From: Chryseobacterium indologenes
GTDB taxonomy: Bacteria > Bacteroidota > Bacteroidia > Flavobacteriales > Weeksellaceae
Direction: 5' to 3'
Length of the DNA stretch: 64,000 bases
Assembly: GCF_018362995.1 (NCBI RefSeq)
Contig: NZ_CP074372.1
Coordinates: forward strand, 4,030,001 to 4,094,000
Shown: one piece after another, positions 33,218-41,390 of the stretch
How the letters are laid out: each line of letters opens with the position of its first letter
How positions within the stretch are numbered: the stretch's first letter is position 1
Notes under the pieces: generated by a model
What the model saw: only the letters and a program-made list of their open reading frames with translations
Database searches by the model: none
Told to the model about the DNA's origin: nothing
Made by a program: the position numbers and the translations under genes

Positions 33218-34423
33218 ATGAACAACGTATACATCATAGACTATGTCAGAACTCCCATCTCAAAACTGCAGGGAGGATTATCAGAAGTAAGAGCAGATGA
33301 TTTAGCTGCTATTGTTATCAAAGAAGTAGTTGCGAGAAATCCTGAAGTTCCTGTAGAGGAAATTGAAGATGTTATTTTCGGATGTGCCAATCAGGCGGGT
33401 GAAGATAACAGAAACGTAGCAAGAATGGGACTTTTATTGGCTGGTCTTCCATATAAAATTGGAGGTGAGACAGTAAACAGACTTTGTGCTTCGGGAATGT
33501 CTGCAGTAGCAAATGCATTCCGTTCCATTGCTGCAGGAGAAGGTGAAATTTATATTGCAGGAGGCGTTGAGCATATGACACGTTCTCCTTATGTGATGTC
33601 AAAACCAAGTGCAGCTTTCGGAAGAGACAGTCAGATGTTTGATACCACTTTCGGATGGCGTTTTATCAACCCTAAGATGAAAGAATTATACGGGGTTGAC
33701 GGAATGGGAGAAACTGCTGAAAACTTAGCAGATATCCACCAGATCAACAGGGAAGATCAGGATAAATTTGCCCTTTGGTCTCAGCAGAAGGCTACAAAAG
33801 CTCAGGAAAGCGGAAGATTGGCAGAAGAAATTGTAAAAGTTGAAATTCCTCAGAGAAAAGGAGATCCTATTATTTTCGAAAAAGATGAATTCATTAAGCC
33901 AACATCTTCTATGGAAGGTCTTGCAAAACTTCGTCCTGCTTTCAGAAAAGAAGGAACGGTAACTGCAGGAAATGCTTCTGGAATGAATGACGGTGCCGCA
34001 GCTTTGATTTTAGCAAGTGAAGAAGCTGTGAAAAAATATGGATTAAAACCAAAAGCCAGAATTTTAGGTTCTTCCGTAGCCGGAGTAGAGCCAAGAATTA
34101 TGGGAATCGGTCCGGTAGAAGCCACTCAAAAGCTATTGAAGAGATTAAATCTTTCTCTTGAAGATATGGACATCATTGAACTAAACGAAGCATTCGCAGC
34201 ACAGGCACTTGCTGTGACAAGAAGTTTAGGATTAAAAGATAATGACGCAAGAATAAACCCGAATGGTGGAGCAATAGCAATTGGTCACCCACTGGGAGTT
34301 TCCGGGGCAAGAATTGTAGGTTCTGCAGCTATGGAACTTCAGAAGCAGGATAAAAAATATGCATTGTGTACCCTTTGTATCGGTGTAGGGCAAGGATATG
34401 CAATGGTGATTGAAAAAGTATAA
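33218..34423 (+). CDS. paaJ: 3-oxoadipyl-CoA thiolase
   Basis: A 401-residue thiolase. The acyl-accepting Cys is in NRLCASGMSAV (about Cys90), the His motif is GGAIAIGHPLGVSGARIV and the second Cys is in LCTLCIGVGQGYAMVIE. The start MNNVYIIDYVRTPISKLQGGLSEVRADDLAA is characteristic of PcaF/PaaJ. It cleaves 3-oxoadipyl-CoA to succinyl-CoA and acetyl-CoA, and probably also the earlier 3-oxo-5,6-dehydrosuberyl-CoA intermediate. Confidence 0.95.
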   Translation: MNNVYIIDYVRTPISKLQGGLSEVRADDLAAIVIKEVVARNPEVPVEEIEDVIFGCANQAGEDNRNVARMGLLLAGLPYKIGGETVNRLCASGMSAVANAFRSIAAGEGEIYIAGGVEHMTRSPYVMSKPSAAFGRDSQMFDTTFGWRFINPKMKELYGVDGMGETAENLADIHQINREDQDKFALWSQQKATKAQESGRLAEEIVKVEIPQRKGDPIIFEKDEFIKPTSSMEGLAKLRPAFRKEGTVTAGNASGMNDGAAALILASEEAVKKYGLKPKARILGSSVAGVEPRIMGIGPVEATQKLLKRLNLSLEDMDIIELNEAFAAQALAVTRSLGLKDNDARINPNGGAIAIGHPLGVSGARIVGSAAMELQKQDKKYALCTLCIGVGQGYAMVIEKV

Positions 34424-34514
34424 TTAATTTGAAAGTGAGTTGATTTGAGAATTTGAAAATGTTTAAAGACATTATCAATTTTCAAATTATCCCATTGTCA
34501 GATTTTCAAATTAA
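34424..34514. repeat. Long imperfect palindrome between paaJ and paaY
   Basis: The left arm begins TTAATTTGAAAG and contains GAATTTGAAAATG; the right arm ends TTTCAAATTAA and contains CAATTTTCAAATT. Built of TTTGAAA units, it is unrelated in sequence to the other gaps. Confidence 0.7.
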
Positions 34515-34519
34515 AAAAT

Positions 34520-35113
34520 ATGAACATCTATTCATACCACGGGATTCGTCCCATTATAAAGCCCTCTGCCTATATTCATCCGCAGGCAGTCATTATCGGG
34601 AATGTAGAAATAGGGGAAGAAGTATATATTGGTCCCAATGCGGTAATTCGTGGAGACTGGGGGAAAATTATTATTAAAGACGGAGCCAATGTACAGGAAA
34701 ACTGTACCCTTCATGTTTTCCCGAATATAGAAACCATACTGGAAGAATCTGCACATATCGGGCATGGCGCAATCATTCATTCAGGACACATCGGTAAAAA
34801 CTGTCTGATCGGAATGAATTCCGTTGTGATGGACAAAGCGTACATCGGTGACGAAAGTATCGTTGGGGCATTAGCTTTTGTACCTGCCAATTTCAGATGC
34901 GAACCAAGAAAATTAGTGGTAGGAAGCCCTGCAAAAATTATCCGTGACGTATCTGACGAAATGATTCACTGGAAAACAGAAGGAACAAAACTCTATCAGG
35001 AACTGGCAAGAGAAGGAAAAGAAGCTATTCTGCCTTGTGAGCCTTTTACAGAATATGTTCAGCAGATCCCAACAAAAATTGTGGATTACAGCATTTGGGA
35101 TGATATAAAATAA
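34520..35113 (+). CDS. paaY: PaaY-like hexapeptide-repeat thioesterase (gamma-carbonic anhydrase fold)
   Basis: A 197-residue left-handed beta-helix protein. Hexapeptide repeats run from IHPQAVIIGNVEIGEEVYIGPNAVIRGDW through about residue 130, with metal-ligand His residues in HVFP, AHIGHGAIIHSGHIGKN. It ends with RKLVVGSPAKIIRDV and a helix that packs back on the coil. PaaY is a thioesterase that clears the 2-hydroxycyclohepta-1,4,6-triene-1-formyl-CoA dead-end product. The assignment rests on fold plus operon position. Confidence 0.88.
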   Translation: MNIYSYHGIRPIIKPSAYIHPQAVIIGNVEIGEEVYIGPNAVIRGDWGKIIIKDGANVQENCTLHVFPNIETILEESAHIGHGAIIHSGHIGKNCLIGMNSVVMDKAYIGDESIVGALAFVPANFRCEPRKLVVGSPAKIIRDVSDEMIHWKTEGTKLYQELAREGKEAILPCEPFTEYVQQIPTKIVDYSIWDDIK

Positions 35114-35132
35114 TGACCATTTAAAATTAAAT

Positions 35133-35960
35133 ATGATTAAAAAAATTGCACTTGTATGCAGCATGGTGTTGGCGATGAATAGTGTGGTGTCAGCACAAAC
35201 TGTTACGACAAAACCGCTTACAATCGGAGAAGTGAGGACTATTAAGTCCAAAACGTTAAATGAAGACAGAACGTTGAATATTTATCTTCCACAAGGTTAT
35301 GATAAAACCAAATCATACCCGGTGATCTATCTGTTGGATGGAAGCATAAATGAAGATTTTATTCACGTTACAGGATTAGTACAATTCTTTAATCAGATGT
35401 ATTCCATGCCGGAAACCATTGTGATTGGAGTTGCTAATGTAGACAGGAAAAGGGATTTCACCTTTCATACAGATTTAAAAGACTTACAGAAAGATTATCC
35501 TACCACAGGACATTCTGATAAGTTTATTGCTTTCCTTGAAAAAGAATTAAAACCTTATGTTGAAAGTCAGTTTAAAACCACGGACAAATATTTGTTCGGG
35601 CAATCTTTGGGAGGGCTTCTGGCAGCAGAAATACTTCTGAAAAAGCCGGAAATGTTTAACAACTATTTTATTATCAGTCCAAGCTTATGGTGGGATGATG
35701 AAAGCCTTTTAAAGCAGGCTCCTCAATTACTTACAAAATCTTCGGATACTAAAAAGTTTGTCTATGTTTCTGTAGGAAAAGGAGAACATCCGGTAATGGT
35801 AAAAGATGCCGAAGCTTTCTACGATGTTTTGAAAAAAGCAGGAAAGAAAAACTGGACATTAGAATATAAAATGATGGAAACAGACAATCATGCAACCATT
35901 CTTCACAGAAGTTTATATGAAGGATTAGTGAAAATGTTTCCCTATCAGGAACCGAAATAA
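35133..35960 (+). CDS. Secreted esterase of the esterase D/alpha-beta hydrolase type
   Basis: A 275-residue protein with signal peptide (KKIALVCSMVLAMNSVVSAQ) and a putative esterase fold: IYLLDGS, nucleophile GQSLGGLLAAE at about residues 165-175, ISPSLWWDDES and a late HATILHRSLYEG with the catalytic His. It resembles Fes/IroE-like or S-formylglutathione-hydrolase-like esterases. It lies 19 bases after paaY on the same strand. It is not a known pathway enzyme; it may release phenylacetate from esters outside the cytoplasm, which is inference. Confidence 0.82.
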   Translation: MIKKIALVCSMVLAMNSVVSAQTVTTKPLTIGEVRTIKSKTLNEDRTLNIYLPQGYDKTKSYPVIYLLDGSINEDFIHVTGLVQFFNQMYSMPETIVIGVANVDRKRDFTFHTDLKDLQKDYPTTGHSDKFIAFLEKELKPYVESQFKTTDKYLFGQSLGGLLAAEILLKKPEMFNNYFIISPSLWWDDESLLKQAPQLLTKSSDTKKFVYVSVGKGEHPVMVKDAEAFYDVLKKAGKKNWTLEYKMMETDNHATILHRSLYEGLVKMFPYQEPK

Positions 35961-35974
35961 ATAATAAATCTAAT

Positions 35975-36070
35975 AATATGACAATGTAAAACTGTAATAA
36001 TGACGCTTGTCATGCTGAGCGGAGTCGAAGCATCTCAATGGTAAACTGTTACATTGCTACGTTGATAAAT
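35975..36070. repeat. Long imperfect palindrome before paaZ, GTCATGCTGAGC core
   Basis: Core GTCATGCTGAGCGGAGTCGA (36009-36028) is followed by AGCATCTC and flanked by arms with ACAATGTAAAACTG / CTGTTACATTG text. It is the same family as at 26912 and 31625. Confidence 0.75.
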
Positions 36071-36080
36071 TAAATATTTT

Positions 36081-38576
36081 ATGGAAAAGTTAAAAAACTA
36101 TATCTACGGACAATGGGTAGAAGGTAGCGGAAGCGGAGTTCCTTTGTACAATGCCGTTACAGGAGAGCTGGTAGCTGTTTCCGATACAGAAGGGCTTAAT
36201 TTTGAGCAGGCTCTTGACTACGGAAGAACCGTAGGATACAAAAACCTTTCTTCAATGACTTTCTACGACCGCGGAGAAATGTTGAAAAAAGTAGCGCTTT
36301 ACCTGCTGGAAAGAAAGAAAAAATATTACGACTTATCATATAAAACTGGAGCTACACATGTTGATTCATGGGTGGATATTGAAGGAGGTTTCGGGACTTT
36401 CTTTACCTATTCCGGATTGGCAAAAAGAATGCTTCCCAATACTTCATTTTGGGTAGATGGAGATACTCAGAAAATTTCTGCTAACGGAACTTTTTTAGGA
36501 ACTCATATTTTAACACCTAGTGAAGGAGTTTCTGTACAGATCAATGCCTATAACTTTCCGGTGTGGGGAATGTTGGAAAAGCTTTCTACTTCATTATTAG
36601 CGGGCGTTCCTTCTATTGTGAAGCCATCTCCTTTCGGGTCTTATCTTACGAATGCTGTATTCCAGGATATGATTGAAAGTGGAATTTTACCTGAAGGTGC
36701 CGTGCAGTTAGTCTGCGGAGAACCGGGAAATATTCTGGATTATGTACAGGATGGAGACTCTGTGTTATTTACAGGTTCAGCCAATACAGGAAGAAAATTA
36801 AAATCACTTCCTTCCATCGCTGGTAATGCTGTTCGTTTCAATATGGAAGCAGATTCATTAAACTGTTCTATCCTTGGATTGGAAGCAAAACCGGGAACTC
36901 CTGAATTTGATTTATTCATCAAAGAAGTTCGTAACGAAATGACCACGAAAGCAGGACAAAAATGTACAGCGATCAGAAGAATCATCGTTCCGGAACATTT
37001 AATCGGTGACGTTCAGAATGCATTGTCTAAAGCTTTAGATCAGACTAAAATAGGAAACCCATTAAGCAGAGAAACCAAAATGGGTTCTTTGGTGGGAAGA
37101 CAGCAGTATGAAGAAGTGGTAAGAAAAGTAAACCTGTTAAAATCACAAACAGAACTTGTCTATGACGGTAAGCACGAGCTGGTAGATGCAGACTACGAAA
37201 ATGGTGCATTTATGAGTCCGAAACTATTCCTGAACGACAAACCTTTTGAAAAAAATATCTCTCATGATGTAGAAGCTTTCGGGCCGGTATCTACATTGAT
37301 GCCGTATAAAGATGCTGAAGAAGCAGCCGCACTGGCAAAAAGAGGAAAAGGAAGTTTGGTAGGATCTATCGTTTCTCACGATGAGAACTTTATCGCAGAA
37401 ACTTCATGGAAAATGGCTTCCCAGCACGGAAGAATCTTTGTTCTGAACAGAGATAATGCCAAAGAAAGTACAGGTCACGGTTCACCACTTCCTACATTAA
37501 TGCACGGAGGTCCTGGTAGAGCAGGTGGCGGAGAGGAAATGGGCGGACTAAGCGGTCTTCATTTCTTCTTACAGAAAACAGCAATTCAGGGATCACCGGA
37601 TGTACTTAAAGCAATTACTAAGATCTATCAGCAGGGCGCAGAGAAAAAATTCTCAGACAAGCATCCTTTCCAGAAATATTTTGAGGAAGTGGAAGTAGGA
37701 GACTCTTTAGAAACAGCAGGAAGAACAGTTACTGATGCAGATATCGTCAACTTCTCCAATGTTTCATGGGATCATTTCTATGCTCATACTGACGCAACTA
37801 GTTTATCAGGAACTATCTTTGATAAGACCGTAGCTCACGGCTATTTCATTCTTTCAGCAGCAGCAGGATTGTTTGTTTCAGGCAAAAAAGGACCTGTTAT
37901 TGCCAATTACGGATTGGAAGACTGTAGCTTCTTCAAACCTGTATATGCCGGAGATACGATCACTGTTTATCTGACAGCAAAAGAAAAAATCAACAGAGGA
38001 GTAAAAGGAAGAAACATTCCTTCAGGTGTTGTAAAATGGCTGGTTGAAGTTGTAAACCAAAGAGATGAGGTAGTTTGCGTGGCAACAATCTTAACATTGG
38101 TTGCAAAACAATCCCCTTTCATTGATCTGAATGTAAAAAATATTCAGAAAATGTTGAATGGATTAACAGAAACTACTCCTGCGCTTTGGGGGAAAATGTC
38201 ACCACAGCAGATGATTGAACATTTGGAACAGGCAGTTCTGGTAAGTTTTGGAGAACCGGAAGCAGATAAATGTTTCACTCCGGAGGAAAATCTTGAAAAA
38301 TGGCAGGATTCCCTTTACAACCACAGAGCAATGCCAAAAGAATTTACAGCTCCGTTCCTTCCTAAAGATGGCTCACTTCCGGAACCAACACACAAGAATC
38401 TGGAAGCCGCAAAACAGTCATTCATGGATAACCTGAAGAAATTTGTGATCTATTACAAAGAAAATCCACAGGCAGAGCACATGAATTATGTATTTGGAAA
38501 ACTGAATAAAGAAATGTGGGAACTGATGCACAAAAAACATTTTACCCACCACTTCCAGCAGTTTGGATTGATTTAA
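36081..38576 (+). CDS. paaZ: PaaZ bifunctional oxepin-CoA hydrolase/aldehyde dehydrogenase with fused DUF1569 domain
   Basis: An 831-residue protein, about 150 residues longer than E. coli PaaZ (681). Residues 1-525 are the aldehyde dehydrogenase with catalytic Cys295 (GQKCTAIRR). Residues about 535-675 are the MaoC-like hydratase (VGDSLETAGRTVTDADIVNFSNVSWDHFYAHTD) that opens the oxepin ring. Residues about 680-831 look like a DUF1569/DinB-type helical domain (WGKMSPQQMIEHLEQAV ... LMHKKHFTHHFQQFGLI) with several conserved His. PaaZ yields 3-oxo-5,6-dehydrosuberyl-CoA. It is the last gene of the operon and is followed by a terminator. Confidence 0.94.
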   Translation: MEKLKNYIYGQWVEGSGSGVPLYNAVTGELVAVSDTEGLNFEQALDYGRTVGYKNLSSMTFYDRGEMLKKVALYLLERKKKYYDLSYKTGATHVDSWVDIEGGFGTFFTYSGLAKRMLPNTSFWVDGDTQKISANGTFLGTHILTPSEGVSVQINAYNFPVWGMLEKLSTSLLAGVPSIVKPSPFGSYLTNAVFQDMIESGILPEGAVQLVCGEPGNILDYVQDGDSVLFTGSANTGRKLKSLPSIAGNAVRFNMEADSLNCSILGLEAKPGTPEFDLFIKEVRNEMTTKAGQKCTAIRRIIVPEHLIGDVQNALSKALDQTKIGNPLSRETKMGSLVGRQQYEEVVRKVNLLKSQTELVYDGKHELVDADYENGAFMSPKLFLNDKPFEKNISHDVEAFGPVSTLMPYKDAEEAAALAKRGKGSLVGSIVSHDENFIAETSWKMASQHGRIFVLNRDNAKESTGHGSPLPTLMHGGPGRAGGGEEMGGLSGLHFFLQKTAIQGSPDVLKAITKIYQQGAEKKFSDKHPFQKYFEEVEVGDSLETAGRTVTDADIVNFSNVSWDHFYAHTDATSLSGTIFDKTVAHGYFILSAAAGLFVSGKKGPVIANYGLEDCSFFKPVYAGDTITVYLTAKEKINRGVKGRNIPSGVVKWLVEVVNQRDEVVCVATILTLVAKQSPFIDLNVKNIQKMLNGLTETTPALWGKMSPQQMIEHLEQAVLVSFGEPEADKCFTPEENLEKWQDSLYNHRAMPKEFTAPFLPKDGSLPEPTHKNLEAAKQSFMDNLKKFVIYYKENPQAEHMNYVFGKLNKEMWELMHKKHFTHHFQQFGLI

Positions 38577-38596
38577 TTCAGGAAAATATAAATTTA

Positions 38597-38625
38597 AAAT
38601 CCCTTTCATTAATTGGAAGGGATTT
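38597..38625 (+). terminator. Terminator of the paa operon
   Basis: AAATCCCTT / AAGGGATTT stem followed by a T run directly after the paaZ stop. Confidence 0.85.
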
Positions 38626-38660
38626 TTTTTATTATAATTAAAAATGATTAACTTTAATAG

Positions 38661-38711
38661 GCGAAATCCGAAAAGCATATAGAGTAGGAGAGAATATCAA
38701 AACTGATTACA
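38661..38711 (+). promoter_or_regulatory. Upstream element of the orphan leader peptide, shared with the export locus
   Basis: GCGAAATCCGAAAAGC followed by ATATAGAGTAGGA is almost identical to the minus-strand sequence at 63049-63022 and stands the same 22 bases from the ATG. The following CAAAACTGATTA also resembles CAAAAACTAATT there. Confidence 0.6.
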
Positions 38712-38873
38712 ATGAAAAACTTAAAAAAACTTTCAAGACACGAGTTGAGATCTCTTAAAGGAGCCGGGCCAAACTGGTCTTGTGTCCTTAATCCTTGTCC
38801 TCCCGGAAGCTGTTGTCTCCCTGGAAGATGGCCTGATATTGCAAGAGCATGTTATATATGTGCCGATTCTTAG
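38712..38873 (+). CDS. Cys-rich bacteriocin-like leader peptide (orphan)
   Basis: A 53-residue peptide: leader MKNLKKLSRHELRSLKGA (1-18), then a core with six Cys (24, 29, 34, 35, 47, 50) in NWSCVLNPCPPGSCCLPG ... ACYICADS. The leader matches the peptides at 60833 and 62805, with KGA in place of the double glycine, a substitution seen in double-glycine leaders. It has its own upstream element (shared with 62805) and terminator. A CPBP protease gene faces it. I infer a secreted, disulfide-bonded or modified peptide exported by the transporter at 63060; activity is unknown. Confidence 0.8.
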   Translation: MKNLKKLSRHELRSLKGAGPNWSCVLNPCPPGSCCLPGRWPDIARACYICADS

Positions 38874-38899
38874 ATTTTTTTTTAATTAAAACAATACAT

Positions 38900-38930
38900 A
38901 AAGCTGCAATTCTCTGTGATTTGTAGCTTT
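38900..38930. terminator. Terminator after the orphan leader peptide
   Basis: AAAGCTGCAA / TTGTAGCTTT stem (one G-U pair) followed by TTTT, 26 bases after the peptide stop and just past the convergent CPBP gene end. Confidence 0.8.
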
Positions 38931-38932
38931 TT

Positions 38933-39610
38933 TTATAATGTCTTTTTAAGCTTAAAATATCCATACATTAAAAGAGGCAAAGCAAATATCTGAAACAAAA
39001 AAACAACCAGTGACGGAATTCCTTCAAGATGGCTTTCATTAGCTTTCATAAAGAACTGTTTGCCTAGTGGTCCATTTGAAAATATGACAATATTAAACAA
39101 ATTCCAGCCCAGATGTAGACCTATAGGAAGGTACAGAGATTTGGTCTTAGCAAAAGAAACGGCAAGCATCCACCCAAAGATGGCGGTCATCACAAAAATA
39201 ATTCCCATCTGAAAAGGATTTCCGAAGGCATTATAAGAAAACCAGTGGTAGACTCCGAAGCAGACAGCTGATAAAAGACAGGCTTTGGTATTTCCCCATT
39301 TTTCAATTGCAAGATAAAGTAAAGCTCCTCTGAATAATAATTCTTCAAACAATACAGACTTTAGAACCCACCATATGCTCATTAACGCTGCAGAAAATGT
39401 GAAGTGCTTATTCAGAATCCAGCTGTTATTGATAAATGCTGTTGTCATAATGTGGTAAAGACTGCAAATCGCCATAGCCAAAAGAAAACCAATACTCCAC
39501 TGAATCAATCTAGTTGGGTTAGGCTTAAATCCTAAAACAGAAAGATCCTTTTTTGCTATAAACTTCAGGAGAAGCCAGGAAATGATAAGCTCAATGATAA
39601 TTCCAATCAT
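38933..39610 (-). CDS. CPBP-family intramembrane glutamic endopeptidase
   Basis: A 225-residue polytopic membrane protein with the CPBP/Abi motifs: EELLFRG (motif 1, paired Glu and Arg), then FGVYHWFSYN (motif 2 His) and HLGWNLFN (motif 3 His/Asn). The family includes CAAX prenyl proteases in eukaryotes and, in bacteria, proteases tied to bacteriocin processing or self-immunity. It converges with the orphan leader-peptide gene, 60 bases apart, so a role in processing of, or immunity to, that peptide is a reasonable inference. Confidence 0.88.
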   Translation of the reverse strand: MIGIIIELIISWLLLKFIAKKDLSVLGFKPNPTRLIQWSIGFLLAMAICSLYHIMTTAFINNSWILNKHFTFSAALMSIWWVLKSVLFEELLFRGALLYLAIEKWGNTKACLLSAVCFGVYHWFSYNAFGNPFQMGIIFVMTAIFGWMLAVSFAKTKSLYLPIGLHLGWNLFNIVIFSNGPLGKQFFMKANESHLEGIPSLVVFLFQIFALPLLMYGYFKLKKTL

Positions 39611-39843
39611 GGGTTAAAAGTTTTAGTTGGATGAAATTCTATTTCATTGAAAACGAATATAATAAAAAAATGGATGTGAATTAAAACTTGAGAATGGGAT
39701 TATAAAAAATGATGATTCAGTTTCTTTTTGATTAATAATGTATTGAAGTGAATGATTAATTTTTAATAGATTCTTAGTTTCAACTTCTTCTTTCTCTTGT
39801 AAAAAAGTACTACTTTTAAAATTCAATCATAAAATCAAGAGCA

Positions 39844-40620
39844 ATGAACCAAAACTGGATGCAAAAGTGGGAAGAAGTGAAAAATATTTTGATTTGTCCT
39901 ACAGATCTCGAAACGTATTTTACTTCTGATGAAATTCTTGGACAGAAAATGGAGACGATGGAGATAGGAAATGTTTCTCTTCCTTCAGGAAAAGTGGTGG
40001 TAAGAGATCCGTTGGTTTCTTTAAATGCCAATCAATCACCTTATTTTATTCAGGCTCCAAAAGGAAATTTTCCTGTGACCATTGCTGTGGTAAAATCTGA
40101 AGATTGGGGAGAAAGATATGCTGTTGTAAAGGTTGAATTTACTAAAGAAAAACCTGTTGTTTACAGAGAAGCCTTAGTGGGAATTGAAGAATTGGAGGAC
40201 GTAGCTGAAGACGATTTTTTTGGTTTCGGAGTAGATGCTGGTTTAGGTTGTATTACTGATAAAGAAGTACTTCCTTTTGTAGATCAATTTGTAGATCAAT
40301 TAGGGGTCAACAACGTGTATGATGATTATTTTGCCGATCTTTTTTCACAGAGTTATAAAAATAATCCTAGCAATCAGAGAGAAGCAGGAGACTGGATCAA
40401 TTGGACGATTCCTGGTACCAGTTATCAGATTCCAATGTTTGCAAGTGGTTTTGGTGATGGTACTTATCCTGTTTACTTCGCGTATGATGCTAACGAAGAA
40501 ATTTGTGGTTTATACATTCAATTCATTGATATTGAATTGGCTTTAAGTGACGAAGATGAGGACGAAGACGAGGATAGTGATGACGATCAACCTGAAAATT
40601 TTGTTTTCCTTAAAAATTAA
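39844..40620 (+). CDS. DUF4241 domain protein
   Basis: A 258-residue soluble protein with the DUF4241 core: VVRDPLVSL (about 50), GNFPVTIAVVKSEDWGERYAVVKVEF, then FFGFGVDAGLGCITDKEVLPF and IPMFASGFGDGTYPVYFAYD. It ends in a strongly acidic run (DEDEDEDEDSDDDQPEN). The function is not established; relatives are found among immunity-type proteins of toxin systems, but no toxin gene is seen here. The SMUG2 gene starts 3 bases after its stop, so the two are co-translated. Confidence 0.85.
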   Translation: MNQNWMQKWEEVKNILICPTDLETYFTSDEILGQKMETMEIGNVSLPSGKVVVRDPLVSLNANQSPYFIQAPKGNFPVTIAVVKSEDWGERYAVVKVEFTKEKPVVYREALVGIEELEDVAEDDFFGFGVDAGLGCITDKEVLPFVDQFVDQLGVNNVYDDYFADLFSQSYKNNPSNQREAGDWINWTIPGTSYQIPMFASGFGDGTYPVYFAYDANEEICGLYIQFIDIELALSDEDEDEDEDSDDDQPENFVFLKN

Positions 40621-40622
40621 AT

Positions 40623-41318
40623 ATGAATACTACTTTTGCAGATCATGTCATCGAGTTCAATAAAAACCTTAGCTATAGAGGAAATCTTCCCAACGGCTTT
40701 GAAGTTCTGAACCCCTATCTGGATAATCCTGAAACATTGACGGTCATGCAGAAGTTTTATCACAAATATTATAACGATTCAGCCCAGAGAAAATTCATTA
40801 TTGGAATCAACCCTAGCCGTCATGGAGCAGGGGTTACAGGCGTTCCGTTTACCGATACTAAAAGACTCGAAAGTATTTGTGGTATAAAAATGAAATCTGC
40901 CCGTACTCATGAAGTTTCTTCCGTTTTTATGTATGATATGATTGAAGAATATGGCGGCGCAGATCTTTTCTATAAAGATATTTATATCAATTCTCCGTTT
41001 CCGCTGGCTATCGTAAGAAAAACAAAAAATGGATGGCTTAATGCCAATTATTATGATGATAAAGAACTGTTCGAGGCTGTGAAGAGCTTTATGATTGAAT
41101 CTCTGAAGAAACATATCAGTCTCAATCTGGATACCTCGGAGGTTTTTGTTCTGGGTAAAAAGAATGCTGACTTTATTTTAAAATTAAACAAAGAAGCAAA
41201 ACTATTTGATACCATGACTGTTCTGGAACATCCCAGATACATTCAGCAGTACAAATCAAAAGAAAAACAGCTGTATATAGATAAATATATTCTGGCATTG
41301 AAAAAACAAAACCCTTAA
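40623..41318 (+). CDS. SMUG2-family DNA glycosylase
   Basis: A 231-residue protein with the SMUG2-type uracil-DNA-glycosylase layout: FIIGINPSRHGAGVTGVPFTD (about 59-79, the GINP catalytic loop), a middle segment DIYINSPFPLA, and VLEHPRYIQQYKS near the C-terminus, the HP motif used to insert into DNA. It removes damaged uracil-type bases. It is co-transcribed with the DUF4241 gene. A long terminator hairpin overlaps its stop codon. Confidence 0.88.
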   Translation: MNTTFADHVIEFNKNLSYRGNLPNGFEVLNPYLDNPETLTVMQKFYHKYYNDSAQRKFIIGINPSRHGAGVTGVPFTDTKRLESICGIKMKSARTHEVSSVFMYDMIEEYGGADLFYKDIYINSPFPLAIVRKTKNGWLNANYYDDKELFEAVKSFMIESLKKHISLNLDTSEVFVLGKKNADFILKLNKEAKLFDTMTVLEHPRYIQQYKSKEKQLYIDKYILALKKQNP

Positions 41319-41339
41319 TAAAGCAATTAAGGGTTTTGT
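41306..41339. terminator. Terminator overlapping the SMUG2 stop
   Basis: A 14-bp perfect stem (ACAAAACCCTTAAT / ATTAAGGGTTTTGT), 6-base loop; it starts before the stop codon at 41316-41318 and can act toward the convergent gene as well. Confidence 0.85.
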
Positions 41340-41390
41340 CATTTATGAATTAGAATCTTTATGGGATATGGAACTTATGTATAATTGAAA

